NCBI GenBank assembly: GCA_004556655.1
Contig: SFGF01000072.1
Span: forward strand, 1-17,229
Source of the DNA: Lachnospiraceae bacterium
GTDB lineage: Bacteria > Bacillota > Clostridia > Lachnospirales > Lachnospiraceae
Reading direction: 5' to 3'
Length of the DNA stretch: 17,229 bases
The notes under the pieces are model-generated. The model was not told the DNA's origin, ran no database searches, and saw nothing but the letters and a program-made list of their open reading frames with translations. Positions within the stretch are counted from its first letter, which is position 1. Every line of letters starts with the position of its first letter. The position numbers and the translations under genes were made by a program. This document shows, piece after piece, positions 1 through 6,647 of the stretch.

Positions 1-7
1 AATAAAT

Positions 8-228
8 CTCTTAGCAAAGCTAAGAGCGCACTTCTATACATGCATTTTCAATGCCATGTATCGTGCGTCCTGCGGAGCTGTCTCCCGATTGAAGATTGAT
101 TCAATCGGGGAGATATGCGAAAGCAGGCTTTCGGACAAGAGGGTTATTCCCCCCTTGCGGCACAAGTGCCTATCCTCTGTTTACTTCGTCTATGTATCAA
201 TCCATACTGGTTTGATACACGAACGAAG
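8..228. repeat. Cluster of DNA hairpins (possible oriT, element end or structured RNA)
   Basis: Within 220 bases I can fold at least four separate stems. At 8-26 there is a perfect 8-bp stem with an AAA loop. At 36-61 a 7-bp stem (ATACATG/CATGTAT) is extended past a bulge. At 81-113 a 12 to 13-bp stem with one bulge pairs TCTCC-CGATTGAA with its complement. At 118-133 a 7-bp stem CGAAAGC/GCTTTCG closes on a minimal loop. A fifth, nested stem at 184-228 pairs CTTCGT with ACGAAG outside GTATCAA/TTGATAC. The intervening 136-181 can pair weakly with itself (AGAGG/CCTCT). No credible protein is coded here. Such density is typical of conjugative origins, single-strand origins, element ends or structured RNAs; which of these applies cannot be told from this window. 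Confidence 0.5.
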
Positions 229-271
229 TTGTAGGAAAAATAAAGTGTATATGAAATTGAGGTGATGTAAA

Positions 272-358
272 ATGGAACATCTGGATGATAATCAATTCTA
301 TTCCACTGCAATATTTTTTTCTTTTTATATAAGAGGTGTATATAAAGATGGATATTAG
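272..358 (+). CDS. Possible small ORF, 28 residues, upstream of lysR
   Basis: An ATG at 272 sits behind a good Shine-Dalgarno-like stretch (GAGGTGATG, about 259-267) and opens 28 codons that end with TAG at 356-358, overlapping the lysR start by about 11 bases. The peptide begins MEHLDDNQFYSTAIFFSFY and has a hydrophobic aromatic middle. It may be a leader peptide coupled to lysR or a chance ORF. I recognise no family. Confidence 0.25.
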   Translation: MEHLDDNQFYSTAIFFSFYIRGVYKDGY

Positions 359-1226
359 AATACTGCGGTATTTTTTGACGGTGGCGAAAGAACAGAACTT
401 TACAAAAGCGGCAGAACAGTTGAATATTACTCAACCAACACTTTCAAGACAGCTTTCTGCATTGGAGGATGAGATTGGAAAGGCCCTTTTTATAAGGGGA
501 AATCGAAGTGTCACACTTACAGAGACGGGATTATTATTAAAAAGACGGGCTTTGGAGATCCTTGATCTGGAAGAAAAAATGATGGATGAGCTAATGGCGA
601 AAGAAGAATTGATAGAAGGTACTATTACAATCGGATGTGGTGAGTTTGCGGCTGTAGAAACATTGGCTGAAATTTGTAAGGTATATAAGGAAAAATATCC
701 AATGGTGCAGATTGCTTTACATACAGCAACTGCAGATTCGGTATATGATATGATGAATCAGGGTTTAGTGGACATAGGATTGTTTCTGGAACCGGTAAAT
801 ACAGAAGGTCTGGATTATATCAGAATCATGGACAGTGACCGTTGGGTTGTTGGGATAAAACCGGATGATCCGTTAGCATGCAAAGAATATATTACAAAAG
901 ATGATCTTTTGGACAAACCGCTCATCCTTCCGAAAAGACGGAACGTGCAGAGCGAACTTGCCAACTGGTTTGGCAAGGATTTCAATAGGCTTCATATCTC
1001 TTTTATCAGCAATCTTGGAACGAATGCTGGTGTTATGGCAATTCATGGACTGGGATATCCGGTTTCAATCGAAGGTGCTGCAAAGTACTGGAGAGAGGAT
1101 TTGCTTGTTCAGAGAAGATTGTATCCTCAAATAACCGCAAGTACGGTAATCGCATGGAGAAGGAATATACCATATTCAGTGGCAATGAATAAATTCATAG
1201 AAGAAATCAATGCTTTTGAGGCATAG
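348..1226 (+). CDS. LysR-family transcriptional regulator
   Basis: A one-component DNA-binding regulator of about 292 residues, the normal LysR length. The N-terminal winged helix-turn-helix (residues about 1-60) shows the family pattern: ILRYFLTVAKEQNFTKAAEQL, then ITQPTLSRQLSALEDEIG, then LFIR and LTETG. Residues from about 88 form the periplasmic-binding-protein-like effector domain. I chose ATG 348 over an in-frame GTG at 336 because the GTG overlaps the AAGAGG ribosome site at 331-336 and the family usually starts MDIR-. It lies upstream of, and in the same direction as, the flavodoxin/CMD-cupin/reductase genes, so it is likely their activator (inference). Its effector is unknown. Confidence 0.9.
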   Translation: MDIRILRYFLTVAKEQNFTKAAEQLNITQPTLSRQLSALEDEIGKALFIRGNRSVTLTETGLLLKRRALEILDLEEKMMDELMAKEELIEGTITIGCGEFAAVETLAEICKVYKEKYPMVQIALHTATADSVYDMMNQGLVDIGLFLEPVNTEGLDYIRIMDSDRWVVGIKPDDPLACKEYITKDDLLDKPLILPKRRNVQSELANWFGKDFNRLHISFISNLGTNAGVMAIHGLGYPVSIEGAAKYWREDLLVQRRLYPQITASTVIAWRRNIPYSVAMNKFIEEINAFEA

Positions 1227-1234
1227 AAAATGAT

Positions 1235-1262
1235 TTGATATAGGCATTAGACATAATATAAT
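1235..1262 (+). promoter_or_regulatory. Candidate sigma-A promoter for the flavodoxin operon
   Basis: TTGATA (1235-1240) and a perfect TATAAT (1257-1262) are separated by 16 bases. They start 9 bases after the lysR stop, so the redox genes can be transcribed separately from lysR. Confidence 0.5.
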
Positions 1263-1278
1263 ACTGAGGAATATAATA

Positions 1279-1319
1279 AATGTGTAAGGTATGGATGATA
1301 AATACTTTACACATTTTTT
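1279..1319 (+). terminator. Hairpin with T-run in the leader of the flavodoxin operon
   Basis: A 14-bp stem (1279-1292 with 1302-1315, one mismatch) is followed by a run of six T that begins in the stem (1314-1319). It can act as the lysR terminator. Because it lies downstream of the candidate promoter at 1235-1262, it could also attenuate the downstream operon or be a LysR-type operator dyad. Confidence 0.5.
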
Positions 1320-1343
1320 GTTTGACAATAAGGAGGATTACCT

Positions 1344-1817
1344 ATGGGAAAAAGATTAGTTGCATATTTCAGTGCAAGTGGAACAACAAAAAAAGTTGCA
1401 GAGATGATTGCATCAGCTGCTGATGCAGATATGTATGAAATCGTACCAAAACAACCATATTCAAAGGCGGATTTAAATTGGATGGATAAAAAGTCCAGAA
1501 GCAGTGTGGAGATGAGTGACAAAATGTTCAGACCGGAAATATCCGATACAGATGTTCCGGTTGATCAGTACGATGAGATCTTCATAGGTTTCCCAATCTG
1601 GTGGTATGTAGCACCAACAATTATTAATACATTTTTGGAAAGCTATGACTTTTCGGGTAAAAAGATTGTATTGTTTGCAACTTCCGGTGGAAGTGGATTT
1701 GGAAATACGGTAAGTGAGCTTAAGCCATCTGCACCTGATGCAGAGATAGTAGAAGGTAAAGTATTTCATAAGGCTACAAAGACGGAAATTGCAGAGTGGA
1801 TAAAAAGTATTTCGTAA
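1344..1817 (+). CDS. Flavodoxin-family protein
   Basis: A short flavodoxin-like FMN-binding electron carrier or quinone reductase of 157 residues, cytoplasmic with no signal peptide. The phosphate-binding loop is near residues 8-16 (AYFSASGTT) in place of classical TxTGxT. The second and third flavin loops are visible as IGFPIWWYVAPTI (about 71-83) and LFATSGGSGFG (about 109-119), typical of the Flavodoxin_4 group in clostridia. The start is fixed by AAGGAGG about 8 bases upstream. The gene ends 15 bases before the next start. Electrons probably pass to or from the neighbouring cupin or aldo/keto reductase substrates, but no substrate can be named. Confidence 0.88.
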   Translation: MGKRLVAYFSASGTTKKVAEMIASAADADMYEIVPKQPYSKADLNWMDKKSRSSVEMSDKMFRPEISDTDVPVDQYDEIFIGFPIWWYVAPTIINTFLESYDFSGKKIVLFATSGGSGFGNTVSELKPSAPDAEIVEGKVFHKATKTEIAEWIKSIS

Positions 1818-1831
1818 GGAAGGTGGATGAA

Positions 1832-2599
1832 ATGAAAAGAATTACACAAACAGCAGGAAGGAATGCTCTTAAAGAGTTTTCGCCGGAATTTGCACACTAT
1901 AATGATGATATTCTTTTCGATGAGAACTGGAATAATCAGGATATTGATCTTAAGACAAGAAGTATCATAACAGTAGTGGCGTTAATGTCTTCCGGGATAA
2001 CAGATTCATCTTTAAAATATCATTTACAAAATGCAAAAGACCATGGTGTGACACAAAAAGAGATTGCGGCAATTATTACCCATGTGGCATTCTATGCAGG
2101 CTGGCCAAAAGCCTGGGCAGTTTTTAATCTGGCAAAGGAAGTATGGCAGCCAAAGGAAGGGGATCTGCAATATGAAGATGAGGGTATGAGAGCACATGCA
2201 AAATCGATGGTGTTTCCGATAGGACAGCCCAATGATGCATTTGCAAAATATTTTGTTGGACAAAGCTATCTCGCACCGGTATCCACAGAGCAGGTTGGCA
2301 TTTTCAACGTGACATTTGAACCCGGATGCAGGAATAACTGGCATATTCATCATGCGAAAAGTGGTGGCGGACAAATCTTAGTATGTGTAGCCGGGCGGGG
2401 TTACTATCAGGAGGAAGGCAAGGAAGCGGTAGAAATAAAACCGGGCGACTGTATTAATATCTCTGCTGAAGTGAAGCATTGGCATGGGGCGGCTCCGGAT
2501 GAATGGTTTTCCCACCTGGCAATTGAGGTGCCGGGAGTGGATTGCTCCAATGAGTGGTGTGAGACAGTATCAGAGAAAGAGTATGCTGGATTAAGATAA
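1832..2599 (+). CDS. Carboxymuconolactone decarboxylase (CMD)/cupin fusion protein
   Basis: A 255-residue two-domain protein. Residues about 15-105 form an AhpD/CMD-like helical domain with the signature ITHVAFYAGWPKAW (82-95). It lacks the CxxC of peroxidase-active AhpD, so it is more like the decarboxylase branch. Residues about 150-235 form a cupin with metal ligands H171 and H173 (WHIHH), Q181 in the place of the usual Glu, and H216/H218 in KHWHGA. Such fusions are common beside flavodoxins and aldo/keto reductases in clostridia and are usually annotated only by domain. ATG 1832 is preferred to an upstream GTG at 1796 because AAGGAAGG lies 8 bases before it and the GTG overlaps the flavodoxin gene. 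The true reaction is not known. Confidence 0.87.
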   Translation: MKRITQTAGRNALKEFSPEFAHYNDDILFDENWNNQDIDLKTRSIITVVALMSSGITDSSLKYHLQNAKDHGVTQKEIAAIITHVAFYAGWPKAWAVFNLAKEVWQPKEGDLQYEDEGMRAHAKSMVFPIGQPNDAFAKYFVGQSYLAPVSTEQVGIFNVTFEPGCRNNWHIHHAKSGGGQILVCVAGRGYYQEEGKEAVEIKPGDCINISAEVKHWHGAAPDEWFSHLAIEVPGVDCSNEWCETVSEKEYAGLR

Positions 2600-2609
2600 G
2601 GAGAGGGTT

Positions 2610-3614
2610 ATGGAATACGGTAAACTTGGGAATACAGATATAGAAGTGTCAAAATTATGTGTGGGCTGTATGAGTTTTGGAAAAGCCGGAACCATGCATG
2701 ACTGGACGCTGGATGAAGCTGAGAGTGAGAAGGTTATCAGGCATGCACTTGATTTGGGATATAACTTTTTTGATACTGCAAATGGATATTCAGCAGGAAC
2801 AAGTGAGGAATACTTGGGAAGAGCGCTGAAGAAAAACATAGCAAGGAATCAGGTTGTGATTGCATCCAAGGTATATTTTAATGAAGGTCGTTTATCAAGA
2901 CAGGCAATCATGAGGGAAATAGACGGAACTCTGTCACGTCTTGGAACCGATTATCTTGATTTATATATCATCCATAGATTTGACTATGATACGCCGATAG
3001 AAGAAACCATGGAAGCATTGGATGAACTTGTAAAATCAGGAAAGGTTCGGGCACTTGGCGCATCTGCGATGTATGGGTATCAGTTTCACAATATGCAGGT
3101 AGTTGCAAGAGATAATGGATGGACACCGTTTTCGGCAATGGAGAATCATTATAATTTGCTTTATAGAGAGGACGAGAGGGAATTGATACCAATTTGTAAG
3201 CAAATGAATGTTTCGCTAATACCGTATAGTCCTCTTGCAGCCGGACATCTGGCAAGACCGCAGTGGAAGTCAGATTCTCTCCGTGGAACTACGGATAAAG
3301 TTGCTATGGGAAAATATGACAAGACTGAAGCGCAAGACATGCAGATAGTTAAACGTGTAGCGAAGCTTGCCGAAAAGTATAACTGTAAAATGTCACAGAT
3401 CGCCATTGCATGGCAGTGGGAAAAGGGGATTGTATCGCCGATTATTGGAGCTACAAAAACAAGTTATTTAGATGACGCAGCGGGAGCTTTTGCAGTAAAA
3501 TTAACTGTCAAGGATATTGCATATCTGGAAGAACCATATGTTCCCCATAAGATTGTTGGAGCAATCGATAAAAATCCGGAGCAAGGTGTGATTTTGCTGG
3601 ATGAAAAGAAATAA
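2610..3614 (+). CDS. Aldo/keto reductase
   Basis: A complete NADPH-dependent oxidoreductase of 334 residues, the usual length for YhdN/Tas-like AKRs. It is a TIM barrel with catalytic tetrad D55, Y60, K87 and H122, seen in FFDTANGY, IASKVYF and YIIHRFD. The C-terminal SQIAIAWQWEKGIVSPIIGA and KTSYLDDA segments form the cofactor phosphate site. It starts 10 bases after the CMD/cupin stop behind GGAGAGGG, so it is co-transcribed with the two genes before it. The likely role is reduction of a small carbonyl compound; the substrate is undetermined. Confidence 0.92.
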   Translation: MEYGKLGNTDIEVSKLCVGCMSFGKAGTMHDWTLDEAESEKVIRHALDLGYNFFDTANGYSAGTSEEYLGRALKKNIARNQVVIASKVYFNEGRLSRQAIMREIDGTLSRLGTDYLDLYIIHRFDYDTPIEETMEALDELVKSGKVRALGASAMYGYQFHNMQVVARDNGWTPFSAMENHYNLLYREDERELIPICKQMNVSLIPYSPLAAGHLARPQWKSDSLRGTTDKVAMGKYDKTEAQDMQIVKRVAKLAEKYNCKMSQIAIAWQWEKGIVSPIIGATKTSYLDDAAGAFAVKLTVKDIAYLEEPYVPHKIVGAIDKNPEQGVILLDEKK

Positions 3615-3634
3615 TGGGAAAAGGAGACAATGCG

Positions 3635-3727
3635 ATGTTTAATAATATATTAACATTAAATAACGGAATAAAGATACCACAGTTAGGACTTGGCACATGG
3701 TTCATTCATAATGATATAGTAGCTTAA
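3635..3727 (+). pseudogene. N-terminal remnant of a second aldo/keto reductase
   Basis: Thirty codons behind a proper GGAGA ribosome site read MFNNILTLNNGIKIPQLGLG, then TWFIHNDIVA and TAA. This is the conserved start of the AKR5/2,5-diketogluconate-reductase type (LNNG-x-KIP-x-LG-x-GTW), a different branch from the intact reductase upstream. Everything after about residue 30 is missing. A central segment of the same kind of protein appears at about 4597-4732, so both pieces may come from one ancestral gene broken by later deletion and insertion (inference). Confidence 0.7.
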
Positions 3728-3795
3728 ACATATAGAGGATTACGGACAGAGTGGTCACTTTCCTGAATATGGTGGAAAAATGTAGAGGTGACACA

Positions 3796-4111
3796 ATGAA
3801 GAAATATTTGTCGATTATTTTGGGAATTATTCTCACCGCCTGTTTGGTTACATGTGGTAGTTCTGACAAGGATTTTGTAGACAATCAGGATGAAGAAGTA
3901 ATTAGTAATCAGGAAGTATCTGATATGATGTTATTTATCTGGGATATCCAATTTGGTGGGGACTGCTCCTCGAATTATACCGACATTTATAGAAAGCTAT
4001 GACATCAGCGGAGCAACAGTCTATACGTTTTGTACTTCTGGAGGCAGCGGAATTGAAAATAGTATTTCGGATTTGCAGAAGCTGTATCCTGATGTGAAGT
4101 TTGCTGATTAA
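3796..4111 (+). pseudogene. Decayed flavodoxin-like lipoprotein
   Basis: ATG 3796 follows AGAGGTG and opens a lipoprotein signal peptide: MKK, a hydrophobic stretch, then lipobox LVTC, followed by an acidic linker to about residue 42 (nt 3921). From about 3924, the next reading frame carries the flavodoxin core: YDVIYLGYPIWWGTAPRIIP, then TFIESYDISG and FCTSGGSGIENS, ending DVKFAD and TAA at 4109-4111. The first half of the flavodoxin domain, including the FMN phosphate loop, is absent, and the two parts are out of frame. This shows an internal deletion with a frameshift. The end overlaps the first codons of the MATE fragment, marking another junction. Confidence 0.72.
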
Positions 4112-4596
4112 TTCGCTGTATAATTTCGTAGATTCAGTTTTTATTTCCAGAGTGTCTGAAAATGCTCTAGCGGCAGTATCTCTTGCGGTTCCTGTTCAGA
4201 TGATGATCTCTGCACTGGGTTTTGGAAATGCAATAGGACTGAATGCAGCCATTTCCAAAGCACTTGGAGAGAAGCGACCAGACAAAGTCCGCAAAGCAGC
4301 GGATGCTTCAATTTTTATCGGAATTTGTGCGTGGATTCTGATTTCAATTTCATGCTTGCTATTTGTTAAACAGTATTTTGCCTGGCAGTCTGAGGGAAAT
4401 GAAGTCATCGCCAGATATGGACGACAGTATATTACTATTTGTATGCTGTTTTCCTTTGGGCAGATGGGACAGTGGATTTTTGACCGCTTCGTTATTGCCA
4501 GCGGAAAATCATCTTTGTTCTTACTTACTCTGTCTGCAGCTTCAATTACAAATTTGATTTTAGATTCGATTTTTATTTTTGGATTATTTGGTTTGC
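4104..4596 (+). pseudogene. N-terminal half of a MATE efflux pump, truncated at both ends
   Basis: About 164 codons read as the first helices of a MATE multidrug/Na+ antiporter: INSLYNFVDSVFISRVSENA, then AVPVQMMISALGFGNAIGLN, and TNLILDSIFIFGLFGLP at the end. The true N-terminus, upstream of the first helix, is lost at the flavodoxin junction near 4104-4110. The C-terminal half, about 280 residues in intact members, is replaced at about 4596 by an aldo/keto reductase segment in the same frame. The sequence differs clearly from the intact MATE gene at 8592-9938, so it is not a copy of it. A non-functional relic. Confidence 0.72.
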
Positions 4597-4732
4597 CAAG
4601 ATATGAAGAGGGTAAAATACGGGCTATTGGCGTGTCAAATTTTGAACCGGGACAGCTTGTTGACCTGATTGCATATAACAAGATTGTGCCTGCAATCGAC
4701 CAGATCGAAACAAATCCTGTCATCCAGCGGCA
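4597..4732 (+). pseudogene. Central fragment of an AKR5-type aldo/keto reductase
   Basis: About 45 codons in frame with the MATE remnant read YEEGKIRAIGVSNFEPGQLV, DLIAYNK, then IVPAIDQIETNPVIQRQ. This is the conserved G-K-IRAIGVSNF ... P-x-x-xQIE-x-NP block of AKR5-type reductases. Both flanks are foreign: MATE upstream, and an antisense unrelated gene downstream, with the join near 4715-4735. It probably comes from the same gene as the remnant at 3635-3727. Confidence 0.72.
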
Positions 4733-4888
4733 GACCAGTCCGTTATCCAGCGAAAAATCTTTACTTTCCGGGCTGTCCATAAAATCCTCAAATACTTCAT
4801 ATAAAAATTCAGGCTGGCTCATCTGGTTACTTTCGCTGATATGATTTTTTAAACATGTCATTATAGAGCTAAAATCGCATCGATCCAA
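4725..4888 (-). pseudogene. Reverse-strand N-terminal fragment of an unrecognised protein
   Basis: On the reverse strand a TTG at 4888 follows AAGGTGG by 8 bases and opens about 55 codons: MDRCDFSSIMTCLKNHISES, then QPEFLYEVFEDFMDSPESKD and FSLDNGLVCRWM. The composition and motif regularity are coding-like, and the reading is cut where the forward-strand AKR piece begins. I believe similar N-termini occur in uncharacterised clostridial proteins but cannot name a family. A weak upstream promoter (TTACGC, 17 bases, TATGAT on the reverse strand, 4973-4945) supports a real former gene start. Confidence 0.45.
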
Positions 4889-4955
4889 TCGTAATCCCAC
4901 CTTTTCGTATCATTTCTGTTTTTATCTGGTACTAGATTTCTTTTATCATAGTACA

Positions 4956-4965
4956 AACATATGTT
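4956..4965. promoter_or_regulatory. Perfect 10-bp palindrome between candidate -35 and -10
   Basis: AACATATGTT lies inside the 17-base spacer of the weak reverse-strand promoter described for the 4725-4888 fragment. It may be an operator. The rest of 4900-5064 shows no recognisable coding or repeat. Confidence 0.25.
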
Positions 4966-5064
4966 CCGCGTAATGGTATTTCAACTTTACGAACAAAAAT
5001 AACAGGGTAACAGTCAATCTATACTCAATTCCTGTCCAATGAGAATCTAAAAGCTTTCCTGTAA

Positions 5065-5235
5065 TATGACCACATATTTGTGAAACAGAATGTTGAATTT
5101 GAATGGTGCATTGATTTTCTTGTGCGAATGTTAGATAAAAACGGCGAAGAGCTGCTCCGGGAACTGGAGGAAGAAAAGAAAAACAATGGACAGGAGAAAA
5201 CTGAAGAAAACAAAAAAGAAGCGGCAGCTTCCTGA
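5065..5235 (+). pseudogene. C-terminal tail of an unrecognised gene
   Basis: An open frame that begins after a stop at 5062-5064 and ends TGA at 5233-5235 codes for FEWCIDFLVRMLDKNGEELL followed by a strongly charged, Glu/Lys-rich tail ending KKEAAAS. The stop lies inside a good intrinsic terminator, which suggests a genuine gene 3-prime end. No start codon with a ribosome site is visible (only a GTG at 5080), so the N-terminal part is probably lost. I do not recognise the family; a short helical tail protein or a regulator C-terminus would both fit. Confidence 0.4.
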
Positions 5236-5261
5236 GATGGAAATCGCAGGACTGCCGTTTT
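5222..5261 (+). terminator. Intrinsic terminator
   Basis: CGGCAG (5222-5227) pairs with CTGCCG (5252-5257), reinforced by TCCTG/CAGGA inside, and is followed by TTTTCT. It ends the transcript of the gene tail at 5065-5235, whose stop codon falls within the stem. Confidence 0.75.
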
Positions 5262-5281
5262 CTATATGGTTTTAATATAAT

Positions 5282-5440
5282 TTATATCTGCAACTCTTCT
5301 GCCGGATTTTCACCGAATTTTTCACAGAAGTGATAGGAAATCACAGATTTCAGATGCCGTTCCACATGAAGAATATACTTTAAAAATAAAGTCCGTAACT
5401 CTTCAAAGAATAGTAGCTGATATGCTCTAACATATGGATG
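5282..5440 (-). pseudogene. Fragment of an Abi_2-like (abortive infection) protein
   Basis: The reverse strand reads YQLLFFEELRTLFLKYILHV, then ERHLKSVISYHFCEKFG, before a stop at 5282-5284. This matches the central helix block of Abi_2/AbiD/AbiF-type proteins, where an F-x-x-ELR-x-LFL-x-YI-x-x-VE-x-x-xKS-x-I-x-Y-x-F-x-E-x-xG pattern is typical. Intact members are about 200-330 residues; only about 50 are recognisable here, with no start and no C-terminal domain. The piece abuts a forward-strand repeat-protein fragment. The assignment rests on motif memory, not a search. Confidence 0.45.
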
Positions 5441-5503
5441 GCAGTTGGAACATCTGAAATGGTCAATTGTTTTTCGATTGGGCAAAGAAAAATGGATTGA
5501 ATT

Positions 5504-5692
5504 TTTAATGTATGTGGAAAACAGGATTTTGCAAGAGGCCCTAATCTGCGGGAGGTTGTACTTCCTGATAGTATTTCACAGATCGGATAATATGCATTCG
5601 CATATTGTCCTTTGGTGGAAAAGGTTTCCATGCAGAACAGGGCCCGTTTTTTATTTTCAAGACGTGGTATACACACAAACTTTGGATTATAA
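5504..5692 (+). pseudogene. BspA-like leucine-rich-repeat (LRR_5) fragment with internal stop
   Basis: The frame starting at 5504 reads DFARGPNLREVVLPDSISQI, then G, a TAA at 5588-5590, then YAFAYCPLVEKVSM. This is nearly two units of the BspA/TpLRR repeat (F-x-x-C-xxL-xx-V-x-LP-xS-xxIG-xxAF). Such repeats belong to surface-exposed adhesin-like proteins of gut anaerobes. The stop replaces one codon of the IG-xx-AF motif, and after about 5632 the reading degenerates. No signal peptide or anchor is present. Clearly a relic. Confidence 0.6.
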
Positions 5693-5714
5693 ACAAGATG
5701 ACAGAGATAGATTT

Positions 5715-6590
5715 TTATGTCATAAGAAAATCCACCTTGATATCTGGATGAGTTTTTCTAAGATCCTTAGGGGTACAATGGAATTTGGCATCAAATAATT
5801 TGCGGAAGGTGGCGTAATTTGTAAAACCATTTTCTGTAAGAATCTGTCCTATAGGAAGATTGGTGGTCATGAGATCGTGGTAAACATAATACAGCCGTAC
5901 ATCATTGACAAAGGTTAAGAAGGACATCCCCATATTTTCTTTAAAAAAACGACAAAAATATTGCGGCTGCAAATGTACGTAATCTGCCACTTCCTGAATG
6001 GAAATTTGCTCATGATAATGAGAATAAACATATTCGATCAATGAGGATAAGCGTTGTTCATTCTTTTGTTGAGAGCCTGTTTTTCTATCAGGCGTGGGAA
6101 TACGAAAATTGTGCTGTAATTGGAACAGCAACTCAAAGACCAGACTGTTAAAACGGAGCATATAGTCTTCAGGTTTGATACTGGTGATAATATCCATATC
6201 TGTAAGGATTTTGTGAAAGATATCAAGCTTGGTTTGAATTTTCAAATCCGGTGTATGTGGATTAATGTCGTAGTAGCAGGATTCTACATCAGGAATATAT
6301 TTTTTTAAAAATTCTATGGGAAGCTCCAGAAGAATACCGATACTGCCGGGAGTGCTTTTGGTTGCGTGAAGAGTACCGATATTGATCAGAAAAAATTCTC
6401 CTTCATTTAATTCAATCGTGCGGTCTTTCAAAGAGACCCAGGTTTTTCCCGATATATTGCAGATAATTTCGATTCCATTATGCCAGTGAAAGGGAATGTA
6501 ACATTTGCTTTCAGTAATTCTCATAAAGAATACATCAGAGCCTTCCATTGTAGCGGACATTTCATATTTACGAGTTTCGGAGAGGGACAT
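5715..6590 (-). CDS. AraC-family transcriptional regulator with cupin sensor domain
   Basis: A complete 291-residue regulator. The N-terminal half (about 15-150) is an AraC-type cupin sensor, with FHWHNGIEIICNISG (34-48) and NEGEFFLIN (62-70) as its characteristic strands. The C-terminal 100 residues (about 186-285) carry two helix-turn-helix motifs, ISIQEVADYVHLQPQYFCRF and GQILTENGFTNYATFRKLFD, ending in the usual P-xx-LR. An AAGGAGA ribosome site lies about 8 bases upstream. It is divergent from a GPH sugar symporter, with a large shared inverted repeat between them. It most likely activated a pentoside or oligosaccharide uptake operon, which is now damaged. Confidence 0.92.
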   Translation of the reverse strand: MSLSETRKYEMSATMEGSDVFFMRITESKCYIPFHWHNGIEIICNISGKTWVSLKDRTIELNEGEFFLINIGTLHATKSTPGSIGILLELPIEFLKKYIPDVESCYYDINPHTPDLKIQTKLDIFHKILTDMDIITSIKPEDYMLRFNSLVFELLFQLQHNFRIPTPDRKTGSQQKNEQRLSSLIEYVYSHYHEQISIQEVADYVHLQPQYFCRFFKENMGMSFLTFVNDVRLYYVYHDLMTTNLPIGQILTENGFTNYATFRKLFDAKFHCTPKDLRKTHPDIKVDFLMT

Positions 6591-6647
6591 TTTATTTTCT
6601 CCTTTCTCAAGACAGTTTCAGTTTTTTCTATAGTATAGCATAAAAAA

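Noticed and set aside
56..434. Open frames on both strands in the hairpin region
   Set aside because: Compositionally poor translations without ribosome sites, spanning palindromic DNA; not believable proteins.
3728..3790. Short frame reading HIEDYGQSGHFPEYGGKM before a stop
   Set aside because: It looks coding-like and may be the tail of another lost gene, but it is too short to assign and has no start.
4196..4724. Long reverse-strand open frame upstream of the 4725-4888 fragment
   Set aside because: It is the antisense of the MATE and AKR remnants and reads as low-quality protein; only the first 55 codons look coding.
5445..5798. Forward open frame of 117 codons
   Set aside because: Its translation is featureless and overlaps the BspA-like repeat in another frame and the 3-prime end of araC on the opposite strand.
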